A stretch of 39,971 bases of DNA from an uncultured Hyphomicrobiales bacterium (GTDB lineage Bacteria > Pseudomonadota > Alphaproteobacteria > Rhizobiales > Beijerinckiaceae), in contig CAIUPE010000102.1 in the NCBI GenBank assembly GCA_903900975.1, forward strand, positions 1 through 39,971, given 5' to 3'. Below, in pieces: positions 32,585 through 39,971 of this stretch. The position numbers and the translations under genes were made by a program. Numbering within the stretch: position 1 is the stretch's first letter; every line of letters starts with the position of its first letter. The notes under the pieces are model-generated. The model did no database searches. It had not been told where the DNA came from and saw nothing but the letters and a program-made list of their open reading frames with translations.

Positions 32585-34305
32585 TGTATCTCAGGCTCGG
32601 GCAGTGCCTCGGTGCCTTCGAGAAAATCATAATCGCAGCCTTCATCGGCCTGCGTCACATGCGCGCCATGAAGCCGGAGATAGCCGCGCGGGGCAGCCTT
32701 TTTGGGCGGTGTCCAGGCGGCAAGGCGAGCGGCGATCTCTTCGTCTGACACGTTAAGGTGCAACAGGCGCTTCTCAACATCGACCGTGATGAGATCACCA
32801 TTACGCACGGCGGCCAGCGGTCCGCCAATGGCTGCTTCGGGTGCGATATGGAGAATGCATGCACCATAGCTTGTGCCGCTCATGCGGGCATCGCTGAGGC
32901 GGACCATATCGCGGACGCCCTGTTTCAAGAGCTTTTTCGGGATCGGCAACATGCCCCATTCCGGCATGCCGGGGCCGCCAACGGGGCCTGCATTGCGGAA
33001 GACCATCACATGATCGGCGGTCACATCAAGCGTCTCGTCATTCACCGCCCGCATCATCGTCTCGTAATCGTCAAACACGAGGGCGGGGCCGGTGTGCTTT
33101 GTGAGATGCGCCTCGGCTGCGGCGGGTTTCATCACGGCACCACGCGGGGCAAGATTGCCGGTTAGCACCGCAATGCTGCCACTGGCTGCGATGGGGTTAT
33201 CAAGCGGGCGGATAACATCGGCGTTCCAGATTTTGGCGTCTTCATAGCGCTCGCCGATGGTTTGGCCGGTGACGGTTTTTTCGTCTTTGTTGAGCAGCGG
33301 CAAGAGCTGTCTGAAGAAGGCGGGAAAGCCGCCCGCGTAGAAAAAATCTTCCATTAGAAACGCGCCCGATGGCCTTATATTGGTAATCACGCCCGCTTTG
33401 TGCGAGAGGCGGTCGAACTCGGCTAAAGGCAGGTCGATGCCCGCCCGCCGCGCCATGGCGACGAGATGGATGATGCCATTGGTCGAGCCGCCCATGGCCA
33501 TCAGAGCCAGAATGGCGTTTTCGAACGCGCCGCGCGTCAGGATGCTTTTTGGCGTAATGTCTTTCCAGACCATATCGACGATTTCGACGCCGCATTGCAC
33601 CGCCATGCGGGTATGGCCTGCATCGGCTGCCGGAATAGAAGCGGCACCCGAGAGCGTAAAGCCGAGCATTTCGGCGATGCCGGCCATGGTCGAGGCGGTG
33701 CCCATCGTCATGCAGGTGCCGAAGGAACGGGCGATGCCTTGCTCCATCTCGCGCCAATCGGCTTCGGTGATGCGGCCCGCTTCTTTCTCGGCCCAATATT
33801 TCCAGACATCGGAGCCGGAGCCCAATGGTTTGCCACCCCAATTGCCGCGCAGCATTGGGCCCGCAGGCATAAAGATTGCGGGCAGATTCATGCTCGTCGC
33901 GCCCATGATGAGGCCGGGCACGGTTTTATCGCAACCGCCGAGCAACACGGCTCCATCGACCGGATGCGAGCGCAGCAATTCCTCCGTCTCCATCGCAAGG
34001 AAATTGCGGTAGAGCATCGTGGTCGGCTTGACGAAATTCTCCGAGAGCGACAGCGCGGGCAATTCCATCGGAAAGCCGCCCGCCTGCCAAATGCCGCGCT
34101 TCACCTCTTCGGCGCGCGCCCGAAGATGGGTGTGGCAGGGGTTGGCCTCGCTCCAGGTATTGATCACCGCGATCACGGGCTTGCCCATGAAATCCTCATA
34201 GCGATGGCCCATTTGCAACGCGCGGGATCTGTGACCGAAGGAGCGTAAATCATCCGCACCAAACCAGCGATGGCTCCGAAGCGTGTCTGGTGTTTTGCCG
34301 GTCAT
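32581..34305 (-). CDS. IlvD/Edd-family dehydratase, L-arabonate dehydratase-like
   Basis: This 574-residue protein has the iron-sulfur ligands Cys57 (N-P-C-H), Cys125 (G-G-C-D-K-T) and Cys198 (G-T-C-M-T-M-G-T-A-S), the carbamylated-lysine position Lys127, and S-D-A-R-M-S-G-T-S-Y-G-A near the C terminus. The spacing and overall sequence are closer to the rhizobial L-arabonate dehydratase (the [2Fe-2S] sugar-acid group) than to IlvD. It would convert an aldonate to a 2-keto-3-deoxy sugar acid. ATG 34305 matches family length; an upstream frame to 34431 runs into the hydrolase gene. It starts 11 bp after the HSL-type hydrolase, so the two form an operon. Confidence 0.85.
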   Translation of the reverse strand: MTGKTPDTLRSHRWFGADDLRSFGHRSRALQMGHRYEDFMGKPVIAVINTWSEANPCHTHLRARAEEVKRGIWQAGGFPMELPALSLSENFVKPTTMLYRNFLAMETEELLRSHPVDGAVLLGGCDKTVPGLIMGATSMNLPAIFMPAGPMLRGNWGGKPLGSGSDVWKYWAEKEAGRITEADWREMEQGIARSFGTCMTMGTASTMAGIAEMLGFTLSGAASIPAADAGHTRMAVQCGVEIVDMVWKDITPKSILTRGAFENAILALMAMGGSTNGIIHLVAMARRAGIDLPLAEFDRLSHKAGVITNIRPSGAFLMEDFFYAGGFPAFFRQLLPLLNKDEKTVTGQTIGERYEDAKIWNADVIRPLDNPIAASGSIAVLTGNLAPRGAVMKPAAAEAHLTKHTGPALVFDDYETMMRAVNDETLDVTADHVMVFRNAGPVGGPGMPEWGMLPIPKKLLKQGVRDMVRLSDARMSGTSYGACILHIAPEAAIGGPLAAVRNGDLITVDVEKRLLHLNVSDEEIAARLAAWTPPKKAAPRGYLRLHGAHVTQADEGCDYDFLEGTEALPEPEIH

Positions 34306-34316
34306 GCAGACATCTT

Positions 34317-35273
34317 TCAGAGTGAGCCGTTCGCAAACCAGTTGCGAAGGTGGGCGTCCATCCACTCGGTCTCGGTGCTGGCAGAGGGGAGTTGACCTAC
34401 CCACGCATGGAAAGCATGAGGCATACCGCACGCCACGCGCCAGACACGGGGAATGTCTGCCTCGGATAAACGCCGCGAGAAAATAGCGGCATCATCGGCC
34501 AGCGGGTCGCATTCGGCGCTTAAGATAATCGTCGCGGGCCAATTGGCCGAAAGGGGATGGCGGGCAGGCGATAGTTCTGGATGATCAACCGACCCGTCTT
34601 TGCCGCGATACGCCTCAATAAACAGATCAAGTGTCGTGCGTTCGAGAATATGTCCCTTACCGTAAATATGCGTCGACGGTAGGGTTTGGGTGAGGTCTAG
34701 CCAAGGACTCATCAAAAAAAGGATACTTAAAGGCGAATTTCCTTTGGCCAGCAACCGCTGCGTCACCGCGGCTACGAGGCCCGCACCCGCGCTGATCCCA
34801 CCAAAGGCGATTTGAGTGCGCTTGAGCCCTGGTATGGCGCCGGCAGCGATCGCCTCGATGATGTCCTCCCCGTCATCAACGCCCGCTGGCCATGGGTTTT
34901 CCGGTGCCAAGCGATAGGAAATGGACACAAGATTGGCTGGAAGAGCGGCGGCCAACCGTAACGCCTCGTGGTGTACATCATCCAGACTGCCTACCGCATA
35001 GCCCCCGCCATGGACGAAGACGACGGTTGGGAGATCGACTTTATGGTCAACCCGATAAATGCGAACGGGCCGTTCGCCCCCGCGTGTTGCAAGAGCCGAT
35101 CGCTCAAAGGTAACGCCCGGCCGCGTCTCAATCGTCTTTTTAAGCGGGAACTGCACCCGCCCCCAATGGCGTTGTTCGGGAAAGTTCTGGCCCGTGCGGG
35201 CCGGAACGCCATTTTCTTTTTGCCAGTTTGTCAGCAGAGAAATCAGGTCGGCAACGTCTGGATGCAGCGGCAT
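34317..35273 (-). CDS. Alpha/beta hydrolase, HSL (hormone-sensitive lipase) family
   Basis: This 318-residue hydrolase has the oxyanion motif H-G-G-G-Y near residue 90, nucleophile elbow G-I-S-A-G-A-G near 165, acid residue in E-C-D-P-L-A-D-D near 255 and catalytic His in M-P-H-A-F-H-A-W near 290. It cleaves a carboxylic ester or lactone. It lies 11 bp upstream of the sugar-acid dehydratase; opening a sugar lactone before dehydration is one possibility, but the family is usually esterase-like. ATG 35273 is a clean start. Confidence 0.9.
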   Translation of the reverse strand: MPLHPDVADLISLLTNWQKENGVPARTGQNFPEQRHWGRVQFPLKKTIETRPGVTFERSALATRGGERPVRIYRVDHKVDLPTVVFVHGGGYAVGSLDDVHHEALRLAAALPANLVSISYRLAPENPWPAGVDDGEDIIEAIAAGAIPGLKRTQIAFGGISAGAGLVAAVTQRLLAKGNSPLSILFLMSPWLDLTQTLPSTHIYGKGHILERTTLDLFIEAYRGKDGSVDHPELSPARHPLSANWPATIILSAECDPLADDAAIFSRRLSEADIPRVWRVACGMPHAFHAWVGQLPSASTETEWMDAHLRNWFANGSL

Positions 35274-35309
35274 GGATAAACTCTCAAATCATGGGCGAAT
35301 AGGCGAAAA

Positions 35310-35819
35310 TTAGGCCTGTCTTAAAACGGTGTCTAAACTGTCGAGCGCCCCGCCCCAGCCCATTTTCATGGAGTCGCGCCCTACTTCGAAGGCTGCCTTT
35401 TCGATGTCGGAAGCTTGGTGGGGCGTCCATATAATGGTGACCCGCGAACCACTCCCGATCGACTCGAACTGAATCTCGGTCATCAATTCAAGCGGCCAAT
35501 CCGAATTCATCGGATGACGGGTCAGTTCCCGTTCAGCATTGGAGAAGGAATTGATAAAGACCAGTTTATGCTGAGGCTCCACGTCTAAAATACGCCAGAG
35601 GCCCCACATTTCCATGCCATCGGGCGTTTTCATACCATACAGATAGGAGCCGCCCGGTCGTACATCGAGCTCAGCAACAACGGTCGATATGCCCTTTGGG
35701 CCCCACCATTTGATGATCGCATCGCGGTCGCTCCACATCCGATAGAGTGTCTCGACCGGCACGGCAAATTCACGCGAAATGATGAAGGGTTCGATCGCTT
35801 TTTGGAGATCTGTGGCCAT
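35310..35819 (-). CDS. SRPBCC-superfamily (AHSA1-like) protein
   Basis: This 169-residue protein has the AHSA1 pattern: F-A-V-P-V-E-T-L-Y-R-M-W-S-D, K-W-W-G-P-K-G near 40, then G-G-S-Y-L-Y-G-M and the C-terminal G-W-G-G-A-L-D-S-L. These single-domain helix-grip proteins bind hydrophobic ligands; the roles of bacterial members are mostly unknown. ATG 35819 has AGGA 8 nt upstream; an ATG at 35825 is too close to the ribosome site. It is in a same-strand series between the GNAT and HSL genes. Confidence 0.85.
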   Translation of the reverse strand: MATDLQKAIEPFIISREFAVPVETLYRMWSDRDAIIKWWGPKGISTVVAELDVRPGGSYLYGMKTPDGMEMWGLWRILDVEPQHKLVFINSFSNAERELTRHPMNSDWPLELMTEIQFESIGSGSRVTIIWTPHQASDIEKAAFEVGRDSMKMGWGGALDSLDTVLRQA

Positions 35820-35844
35820 GGTCATTTTCCTCGCGCGTTGCTGG

Positions 35845-36366
35845 TCAATCGAGCTTCATTGGCTTTGGCGCGTCAAGAATCTTTTGCATGAAGACGAGAT
35901 CAAGCCAGCGGTCGAATTTGTAGCCAACCTCTTTTAATCGTCCCGTCTCAACAAACCCGAAGCCGTTATGAAAGCGGATCGAACCTGTATTACCTGCCTC
36001 GATGCCGCCGATCATGACATGTTTGCCAAGCGCTCTGGCAGCCTCAATCAAGGGGTACATCAGCTGTTTGCCAATGCCTTTGCCATGATGGTGGCGGTGG
36101 ACATAGATGGAATGTTCAACGGAATGCAGAAAGCCGTCATGGGGTCGGAAATCGCCGAAGCTAGCAAATCCCGCGATTTCGCCGCCCAAAATGGCAACTA
36201 ACACGGGATAATTGTGCTGGTGGCGATCTTTCAACCAAGCCCGACGGTTTTCAAGGGAATAGGCGTAATGAGACCAAATCGCCGTGCTGTTCAAAATCGA
36301 GTCATTGATGATCTCAAGAACGCCGGGAAGGTCGGCCTCAGTAGCCTGTCGAACAGTAATTTGCAT
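35845..36366 (-). CDS. GNAT N-acetyltransferase, phosphinothricin-acetyltransferase-like
   Basis: This 173-residue GNAT has the acetyl-CoA loop H-H-H-G-K-G-I-G-K-Q-L. V-E-H-S-I-Y-V-H-R, F-A-S-F-G-D-F-R and H-N-G-F-G-F-V-E-T-G also match the PAT/YwnH branch, which acetylates phosphinothricin or methionine sulfone/sulfoximine. It is cytoplasmic. The ATG lies opposite the nitroreductase gene across a 167-bp divergent gap in which no further gene is seen. A true herbicide or toxin substrate is not implied by sequence alone. Confidence 0.88.
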   Translation of the reverse strand: MQITVRQATEADLPGVLEIINDSILNSTAIWSHYAYSLENRRAWLKDRHQHNYPVLVAILGGEIAGFASFGDFRPHDGFLHSVEHSIYVHRHHHGKGIGKQLMYPLIEAARALGKHVMIGGIEAGNTGSIRFHNGFGFVETGRLKEVGYKFDRWLDLVFMQKILDAPKPMKLD

Positions 36367-36533
36367 CGCGAACCCTCCCTATGAACACCGATTAAAATAT
36401 GAGTTTAGCGAAGAAAGCGACACCAAGCCACCCGCTCGCCGCGATTTAAAGCGAATGCGGCTTGTGATTTCCGATTTTGATACTACCTGAAGAGCAGACG
36501 ACCATCTGCGCACGATAAAAAGGATACACGATT

Positions 36534-37172
36534 GTGACTCTTCTTGAACAATTGAACTGGCGTTACGCAACCAAGAAAATGGACCCGGCCAAATCGGTTC
36601 CGCAAGAAAAAGTGGACCAAATTGTAGAAGCGATTCGTTTGACGCCAACCTCAAGCGGTCTGCAGCCTTACGAGTTGCTGGTTATTACCAACAAAGACAT
36701 CAAAGAAAAAATCCAAGCTTTGGCTTGGGGTCAGTCGCAGGTTGTCGATTGTTCTCATCTGATCGTATTCGCCGCTTGGGATGATTACACGGCGGAGCGG
36801 ATCAACGGGTCGTTCGACTACACGATCGCCGAGCGTGGTGTAGGTACCAATGAACGTACGGAAGCCTATCGTAAGAACATGCTGGCCAATTATCCGCCGC
36901 GTGGACCGGACGTAAATTTTGTACACACGGCCAAGCAAACCTATATTGCACTGGGTATTGCGATGGTGGCCGCCGCCGAATTAGGAGTTGATGCAACGCC
37001 GATGGAAGGCTTCGATCCCGATGCGCTCGACGCATTGCTGGGTCTACGCGCCAAAGGACTGCGCAGCGTAACGATCCTGCCACTCGGCTATCGCGATGCG
37101 GCCAATGACTGGCTGCTCCCACTGAAAAAAGTTCGCCGTTCGCGCGAAAACTTTGTTACCGAAATCAAGTAA
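36534..37172 (+). CDS. NfsB-like nitroreductase / NAD(P)H oxidoreductase
   Basis: This 212-residue FMN-dependent nitroreductase has R-Y-A-T-K-K-M-D-P at the N terminus (FMN phosphate contact), P-T-S-S-G-L-Q-P-Y near 40 and L-P-L-G-Y-R-D near the C terminus. It reduces nitroaromatics, quinones or flavin using NAD(P)H. GTG 36534 follows AAAAAGGA. The gene is convergent with the flavin reductase gene across a bidirectional-looking hairpin. Confidence 0.92.
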   Translation: MTLLEQLNWRYATKKMDPAKSVPQEKVDQIVEAIRLTPTSSGLQPYELLVITNKDIKEKIQALAWGQSQVVDCSHLIVFAAWDDYTAERINGSFDYTIAERGVGTNERTEAYRKNMLANYPPRGPDVNFVHTAKQTYIALGIAMVAAAELGVDATPMEGFDPDALDALLGLRAKGLRSVTILPLGYRDAANDWLLPLKKVRRSRENFVTEIK

Positions 37173-37174
37173 AT

Positions 37175-37209
37175 CCAAAAAAAGCCGTCGCCTTTTCCAA
37201 GGCGGCGGC
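37175..37209 (-). terminator. Intrinsic terminator for the ssu/flavin reductase transcript
   Basis: An 11-bp stem with one G-U pair (37184-37194 with 37199-37209) and a 4-nt loop lies 8 bp after the flavin reductase stop. On the minus-strand transcript it is followed by a U-run encoded by the A-tract at 37177-37183. It may also slow read-through from the nitroreductase gene. Confidence 0.8.
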
Positions 37210-37216
37210 CTTCGGC

Positions 37217-37741
37217 TTAACCAACGCGTACCAACGGCACTGCAGGTAGATCGCGCGTCGTGCGATATACGCCGGACCAATAGAGCAGCGGGTCAGACCA
37301 ATCGCCCAATTCGACGGCCTCAATCCGTCCGATTACAATGGCGTGGGAATGGCGCTCGATAATTTCTTCAATGGTGCAGTCAATGGCCGCCAAGGCTCCA
37401 TTGAGCAAGGGGGCTCCGGTAACGAGGCTTTTCCAACGTGCACCCGCAAACCGTGCAGCACCCTTTTCGCCGGATTTACCGGCGAAGCGGTCGGCTAAGT
37501 CCTGCTGGTTCGCATCGAGTAAATTAACGCCGAACGCTCCATATTCTTTCAGAATGGGCCAGGCCGATGCGCTGCGATTAATGCATACCAGCAAGCGGGG
37601 CGGATCAGCCGAAAGGGATGTCACAGAGGTGGCCGTCAGTCCCGTCCGGTCGTCGCCGGTACCCACGGTGATGAGGCCAACGCCGCCTGCCAGCCTTCGC
37701 ATGGCTTGCCGAAAAGCTGCGGGATCGATGGTCGGGTTCAT
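37217..37741 (-). CDS. Flavin reductase-like (HpaC-type) protein
   Basis: This 174-residue FMN-binding split-barrel protein has F-R-Q-A-M-R-R-L-A-G-G-V, T-G-L-T-A-T-S-V-T-S-L-S-A-D-P-P and V-C-I-N-R-S-A-S-A near 50. It reduces FMN with NAD(P)H for two-component monooxygenases. It overlaps ssuB by 4 bp (ATGA) and ends the ssu transcript, so it presumably once fed FMNH2 to the monooxygenase SsuD. It is not the flavodoxin-like SsuE type. The gene is intact although ssuD is reduced to a fragment. Confidence 0.88.
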   Translation of the reverse strand: MNPTIDPAAFRQAMRRLAGGVGLITVGTGDDRTGLTATSVTSLSADPPRLLVCINRSASAWPILKEYGAFGVNLLDANQQDLADRFAGKSGEKGAARFAGARWKSLVTGAPLLNGALAAIDCTIEEIIERHSHAIVIGRIEAVELGDWSDPLLYWSGVYRTTRDLPAVPLVRVG

Positions 37742-38526
37742 ATGACATATTCCTGCGTTTGGGTATTCGATTTCAGAAGTGTCGCGAGCAATTTTTCCTC
37801 AAGCGCGCCGAATTGGACGGATCCACGTCGTCTTGGGCGGGCAAAAGGAATTTCAAGATCAAGTGCAATCTTGCCATTTTCGGTCAGTACCACCCCGTCG
37901 GCCAAAGTGAGGGCTTCGGTGACGTCGTGGGTGACTAGGATAGCGGTAAAACCCTCTTCCTGCCAGACCCGGTCCAAGAGACTTTGCATGCCGATCCGGG
38001 TAAGCGCATCGAGTGCCCCGAGCGGTTCGTCGAGAACGAGCAGATCTGGGCGGCTGATCAGTGCCCGGGCCAGTGCAACGCGCTGTTTTTGTCCACCTGA
38101 CAGAACTTCGGGCCACTCTCCGCCGCGGTCACCCAGCTGGACGGCCTCGAGCGCTTGGCGGGCCAGCGAAAAGGCTCTTTTCTTATCCCGTTGCGGCCCA
38201 AGCCCGAAAGCGACGTTTTCGATCAGACTGGCCCATGGTAAGAGCCTTGGTTCTTGATACATGATGCGAGCCGCGGCCTTTTCATCTGACGAGCCTTTGA
38301 TGGTCCGGGTGCCGCCATACTGGGGATCCAGTCCAGCAATAATCCGCAAAAGCGTGCTTTTTCCCGAGCCTGATTGGCCGACGATGGCCACGAACTCACC
38401 GGGGTTAACCTCAAGGTCGATACCATTCAATACTGCCGTATGACCGAAATGTCGGGTATTACCGCGCAGAAATACCGAAGTGCCGCGCGCTATCGATCCG
38501 GTTGCCTTTGACTTTAACGGTGTCAT
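37738..38526 (-). CDS. ssuB: Aliphatic sulfonate ABC transporter ATPase SsuB
   Basis: This 262-residue ABC ATPase has Walker [11 protein letters not shown]-loop [10 protein letters not shown], signature L-S-G-G-Q-K-Q-R and Walker [13 protein letters not shown], the nitrate/sulfonate/taurine importer group. ATG 38526 overlaps the ssuC remnant stop (ATGA). It would power sulfonate uptake, but its permease and binding-protein genes here are broken, so it may be an orphan. Confidence 0.9.
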   Translation of the reverse strand: MTPLKSKATGSIARGTSVFLRGNTRHFGHTAVLNGIDLEVNPGEFVAIVGQSGSGKSTLLRIIAGLDPQYGGTRTIKGSSDEKAAARIMYQEPRLLPWASLIENVAFGLGPQRDKKRAFSLARQALEAVQLGDRGGEWPEVLSGGQKQRVALARALISRPDLLVLDEPLGALDALTRIGMQSLLDRVWQEEGFTAILVTHDVTEALTLADGVVLTENGKIALDLEIPFARPRRRGSVQFGALEEKLLATLLKSNTQTQEYVI

Positions 38527-38690
38527 ACCTTGGCTCCCTTTCGATAGGCCGGATGCCATGCTAGGCTGACGCGTTCAATGGCGCGGACACTCGAATCGGC
38601 GAGTTTTCCAAGTAAGCCATAAATCAGGATTGCGAGTACGACGACATCGGTTTGCATGAATTCGCGCGCACTCATTGCCATATAGCCCGA
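38523..38690 (-). pseudogene. ssuC: 3' remnant of permease gene ssuC, fused to ssuD remnant
   Basis: About 55 residues survive, from [18 protein letters not shown] through a hydrophobic helix to the basic C terminus [10 protein letters not shown]. They match the end of SsuC permeases (last transmembrane helix). The start and about four-fifths of the gene are gone. The fragment is joined in frame to the ssuD fragment and keeps the normal overlap with ssuB. Confidence 0.85.
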
Positions 38691-38882
38691 CGCAATCACG
38701 GTCTTGATACCCAGCGCCTGAAATTCCCGCAACCGTTTCGCTACTGTCTCGGGATCGCCCACCAAAGCCGTACCGGCGCTACCGCGAACCAACCCGATAC
38801 CGGTCCATAGATTGGGTGCGATCACCAGATTGTCGCGTCGTCCGCTCCCATGCAAGGCGCTCATCCGCTTTTCGTTGTGATT
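38682..38882 (-). pseudogene. ssuD: 3' remnant of alkanesulfonate monooxygenase gene ssuD
   Basis: About 65 residues remain: [37 protein letters not shown] and A-S-G-Y. These belong to the C-terminal part of the FMNH2-dependent alkanesulfonate monooxygenase, including its R-R-D-N-L and V-G-D-P elements. The catalytic N-terminal two-thirds and last residues are lost. Ends are approximate: on one side it abuts ssuA sequence, on the other it runs straight into ssuC at the shared G-Y. Confidence 0.85.
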
Positions 38883-39678
38883 CGATGGCGATGCCTGTCG
38901 CATCAGCTAAAATCTGGGTCACATCTTCATGGTGCCCCGAAGCCCATTGCGCCACCTTCGCCATTTCGGAATTGATCAGCGAGACAAATTCCGGGTTGGC
39001 CTTGGTATAGGAAGCATTGGCGAGAAAAAATGAATTTTGCCGCACAATGCCTTGAGCTGGCGCAAGGACCCGGGTTCCCGGTTGTGCTTCGGCTACGGCA
39101 TAGAAGGGATCTCAAATCGTCCATGCATCGATGGCGCCCTTAGCAAAGGCCGCCGCGCCATCGGCCGGAGTGAGATAGACAGGTGTGATATCTTGATACG
39201 TCAGGCTGGCTTTTTCGAGAGCGGCGATGGTCAAATTATGGGCCGATGAGGCCTTTGCAAAGCCAAGTTTTCTGCCTTTTAGATCGGCAATCGACTGGAT
39301 CGGCGAGGTGTCCTTAACCAAGATAGCAGCGCCCGCGCCGGCAGCTTCTTGCGCTGCTACATAAACAATATTTGCACCTGCCGCTTGCGCAAAGATAGGT
39401 GGAGCATCACTGGTATAACCGTAATCGATACTTCCTAAATTGAGCGCTTCAAGCAAAGGGGGGCCAAACGAAAATTCAACCCATTTGACATCGATGCTTT
39501 TGGCTTTGAATGCCTCATCGATTTGGCCGGTTTGTTTAGCAAGATACAGCAGACCATTCTTTTGATAGCCGATTCGAATTTCCTTCGTTGCGGTTTGGGC
39601 AAACAGGGAAGCAGGTGAAAGTGCGATAGCCGCGAGAGACACCGTGAGTATAGATTTTAGAAAGGCCCGTTTAGACAT
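38870..39678 (-). pseudogene. ssuA: Sulfonate-binding protein gene ssuA, broken by an in-frame stop
   Basis: The gene starts with a signal peptide (S-K-R-A-F-L-K-S-I-L-T-V, ending S-L-F-A-Q) and reads as an SsuA-type periplasmic binding protein (I-R-I-G-Y-Q-K-N-G-L-L, D-Y-G-Y-T-S-D-A-P-P-I-F-A-Q). After 188 codons, at 39112-39114, D-A-W-T-I is followed by TGA where relatives have Trp (I-W-D-P-F-Y-A). The same frame then continues D-P-F-Y-A-V-A-E-A through Q-N-S-F-F-L-A-N to about 38870, where ssuD sequence begins in another frame. One G-to-A change explains the stop. ATG 39678 has AGGG upstream. Confidence 0.88.
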
Positions 39679-39887
39679 GAGGTTTTTCCCTTTAACGTAA
39701 TGACCGGCCTCTAACAGGATCGCTCCGCCTTTCGCCATCCATGCGGCAAAGGAAACGGCGCGACATTCAGTCCGGCTCGTTTCGTCCGTGAATGATAAAA
39801 TTTGGTCTGCTTAAGGCTCTGATGGATGGTTCAACGAGCGTCTCGACATTCGTATGGCACCATGGAACTTCTCCTTCGTTAGGGAGC

Positions 39888-39919
39888 CCACGAATGCGCC
39901 GGAACGTTCCGGTTCGTGG
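39888..39919. repeat. Nested palindrome near the right edge
   Basis: A perfect 14-nt palindrome CCGGAACGTTCCGG (39899-39912) is nested in outer arms CCACGAA and TTCGTGG. It could be an operator or hairpin. The stretch 39679-39887 upstream of ssuA holds no convincing gene. Confidence 0.55.
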
Positions 39920-39971
39920 CGCTTTAGCATTTGTTAACGCGGTGCAAGCTGCTCGCTTCAAATCTCCGCGA
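39894..39971 (+). CDS. Possible 5' end of a gene running off the right edge
   Basis: An ATG preceded by AGGGAG at 7 nt spacing opens a frame of 26 codons that stays open to the window edge, beginning M-R-R-N-V-P-V-R-G-A-L-A-F. It is too short to identify. The start overlaps the nested palindrome. The ribosome site is the only positive evidence, so it may not be real. Confidence 0.3.
   Translation, partial: MRRNVPVRGALAFVNAVQAARFKSPR

Noticed and set aside
33466-34248. A 260-codon plus-strand frame opposite the dehydratase gene
   Set aside because: It is His- and Arg-rich low-complexity translation antisense to a conserved enzyme with all Fe-S ligands; no domain is visible.
39767-39961. A 64-codon minus-strand frame upstream of ssuA
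   Set aside because: No domain, no convincing ribosome site, and it crosses the nested palindrome; not distinguishable from chance.
1-39971. CRISPR arrays, tRNA or rRNA genes, prophage or defence islands
   Set aside because: No regularly spaced repeats, cloverleaf sequences, rRNA segments or phage and defence genes were recognised; only the recombinase fragment at the left edge hints at a mobile element.

Overview
The window looks like a chromosomal segment of an alphaproteobacterium, most likely of the order Hyphomicrobiales (Rhizobiales). The evidence is a frcBCAK-type fructose transporter with a divergent ROK regulator, a short PutA with a divergent Lrp-type regulator, an mla locus that includes mlaA, the rsmB / heparinase-like / purH order, an alphaproteobacterial ccmCDG block and a DUF1674 (SdhAF4-like) protein. 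GC is moderate and GTG and TTG starts are frequent. No tRNA, rRNA, CRISPR array or complete mobile element was found.

Left part (1-11165): the 3' end of a serine recombinase gene enters from the left edge, followed by an AT-rich stretch with an imperfect inverted repeat. Next comes a DddQ-like cupin (DMSP lyase family), convergent with a long minus-strand run. Read 5' to 3', that run is frcB, frcC, frcA, frcK (sugar ABC importer and kinase), an aldo/keto reductase, an SGNH esterase coupled to an MFS exporter, a DeoC/LacD-like aldolase and a PfkB kinase. This resembles an uptake-and-catabolism locus for a sugar or sugar derivative. The ROK regulator FrcR is divergent from frcB, with a perfect 25-nt inverted repeat between them. 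A 15-bp hairpin separates frcB from frcC.

Centre (11078-24586): an overlapping minus-strand operon mlaF-E-D-A-C-B encodes retrograde phospholipid transport. It is headed by an exported alpha-carbonic-anhydrase-like protein that has lost two of the three zinc histidines. Then come a DUF1674 protein, rsmB, a heparinase II/III-like gene, purH, ccmC-ccmD-ccmG, ispZ, a fumarylacetoacetate-hydrolase-family gene and a LysE-type exporter.

Right part (24663-39971): an acyl-CoA synthetase, the putR/putA pair with a perfect 15-nt palindrome between them, rplS, leuC, a small membrane protein, an IlvD/Edd dehydratase of the L-arabonate type with an HSL-type hydrolase, an SRPBCC protein, a GNAT acetyltransferase and a nitroreductase. 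A copy of a palindromic intergenic repeat follows leuC, and a half-copy follows putA. The right end is a decaying alkanesulfonate (ssu) cluster: ssuA is broken by an in-frame TGA, ssuD and ssuC survive as 3' fragments fused in frame, while ssuB and a flavin reductase are intact.

The observations most worth following up are the zinc-ligand-deficient carbonic anhydrase at the head of the mla operon, the ssu remnants with their in-frame fusion, the DddQ-like enzyme beside a sugar locus, and the regulatory palindromes. No clearly new defence or mobile system was seen.
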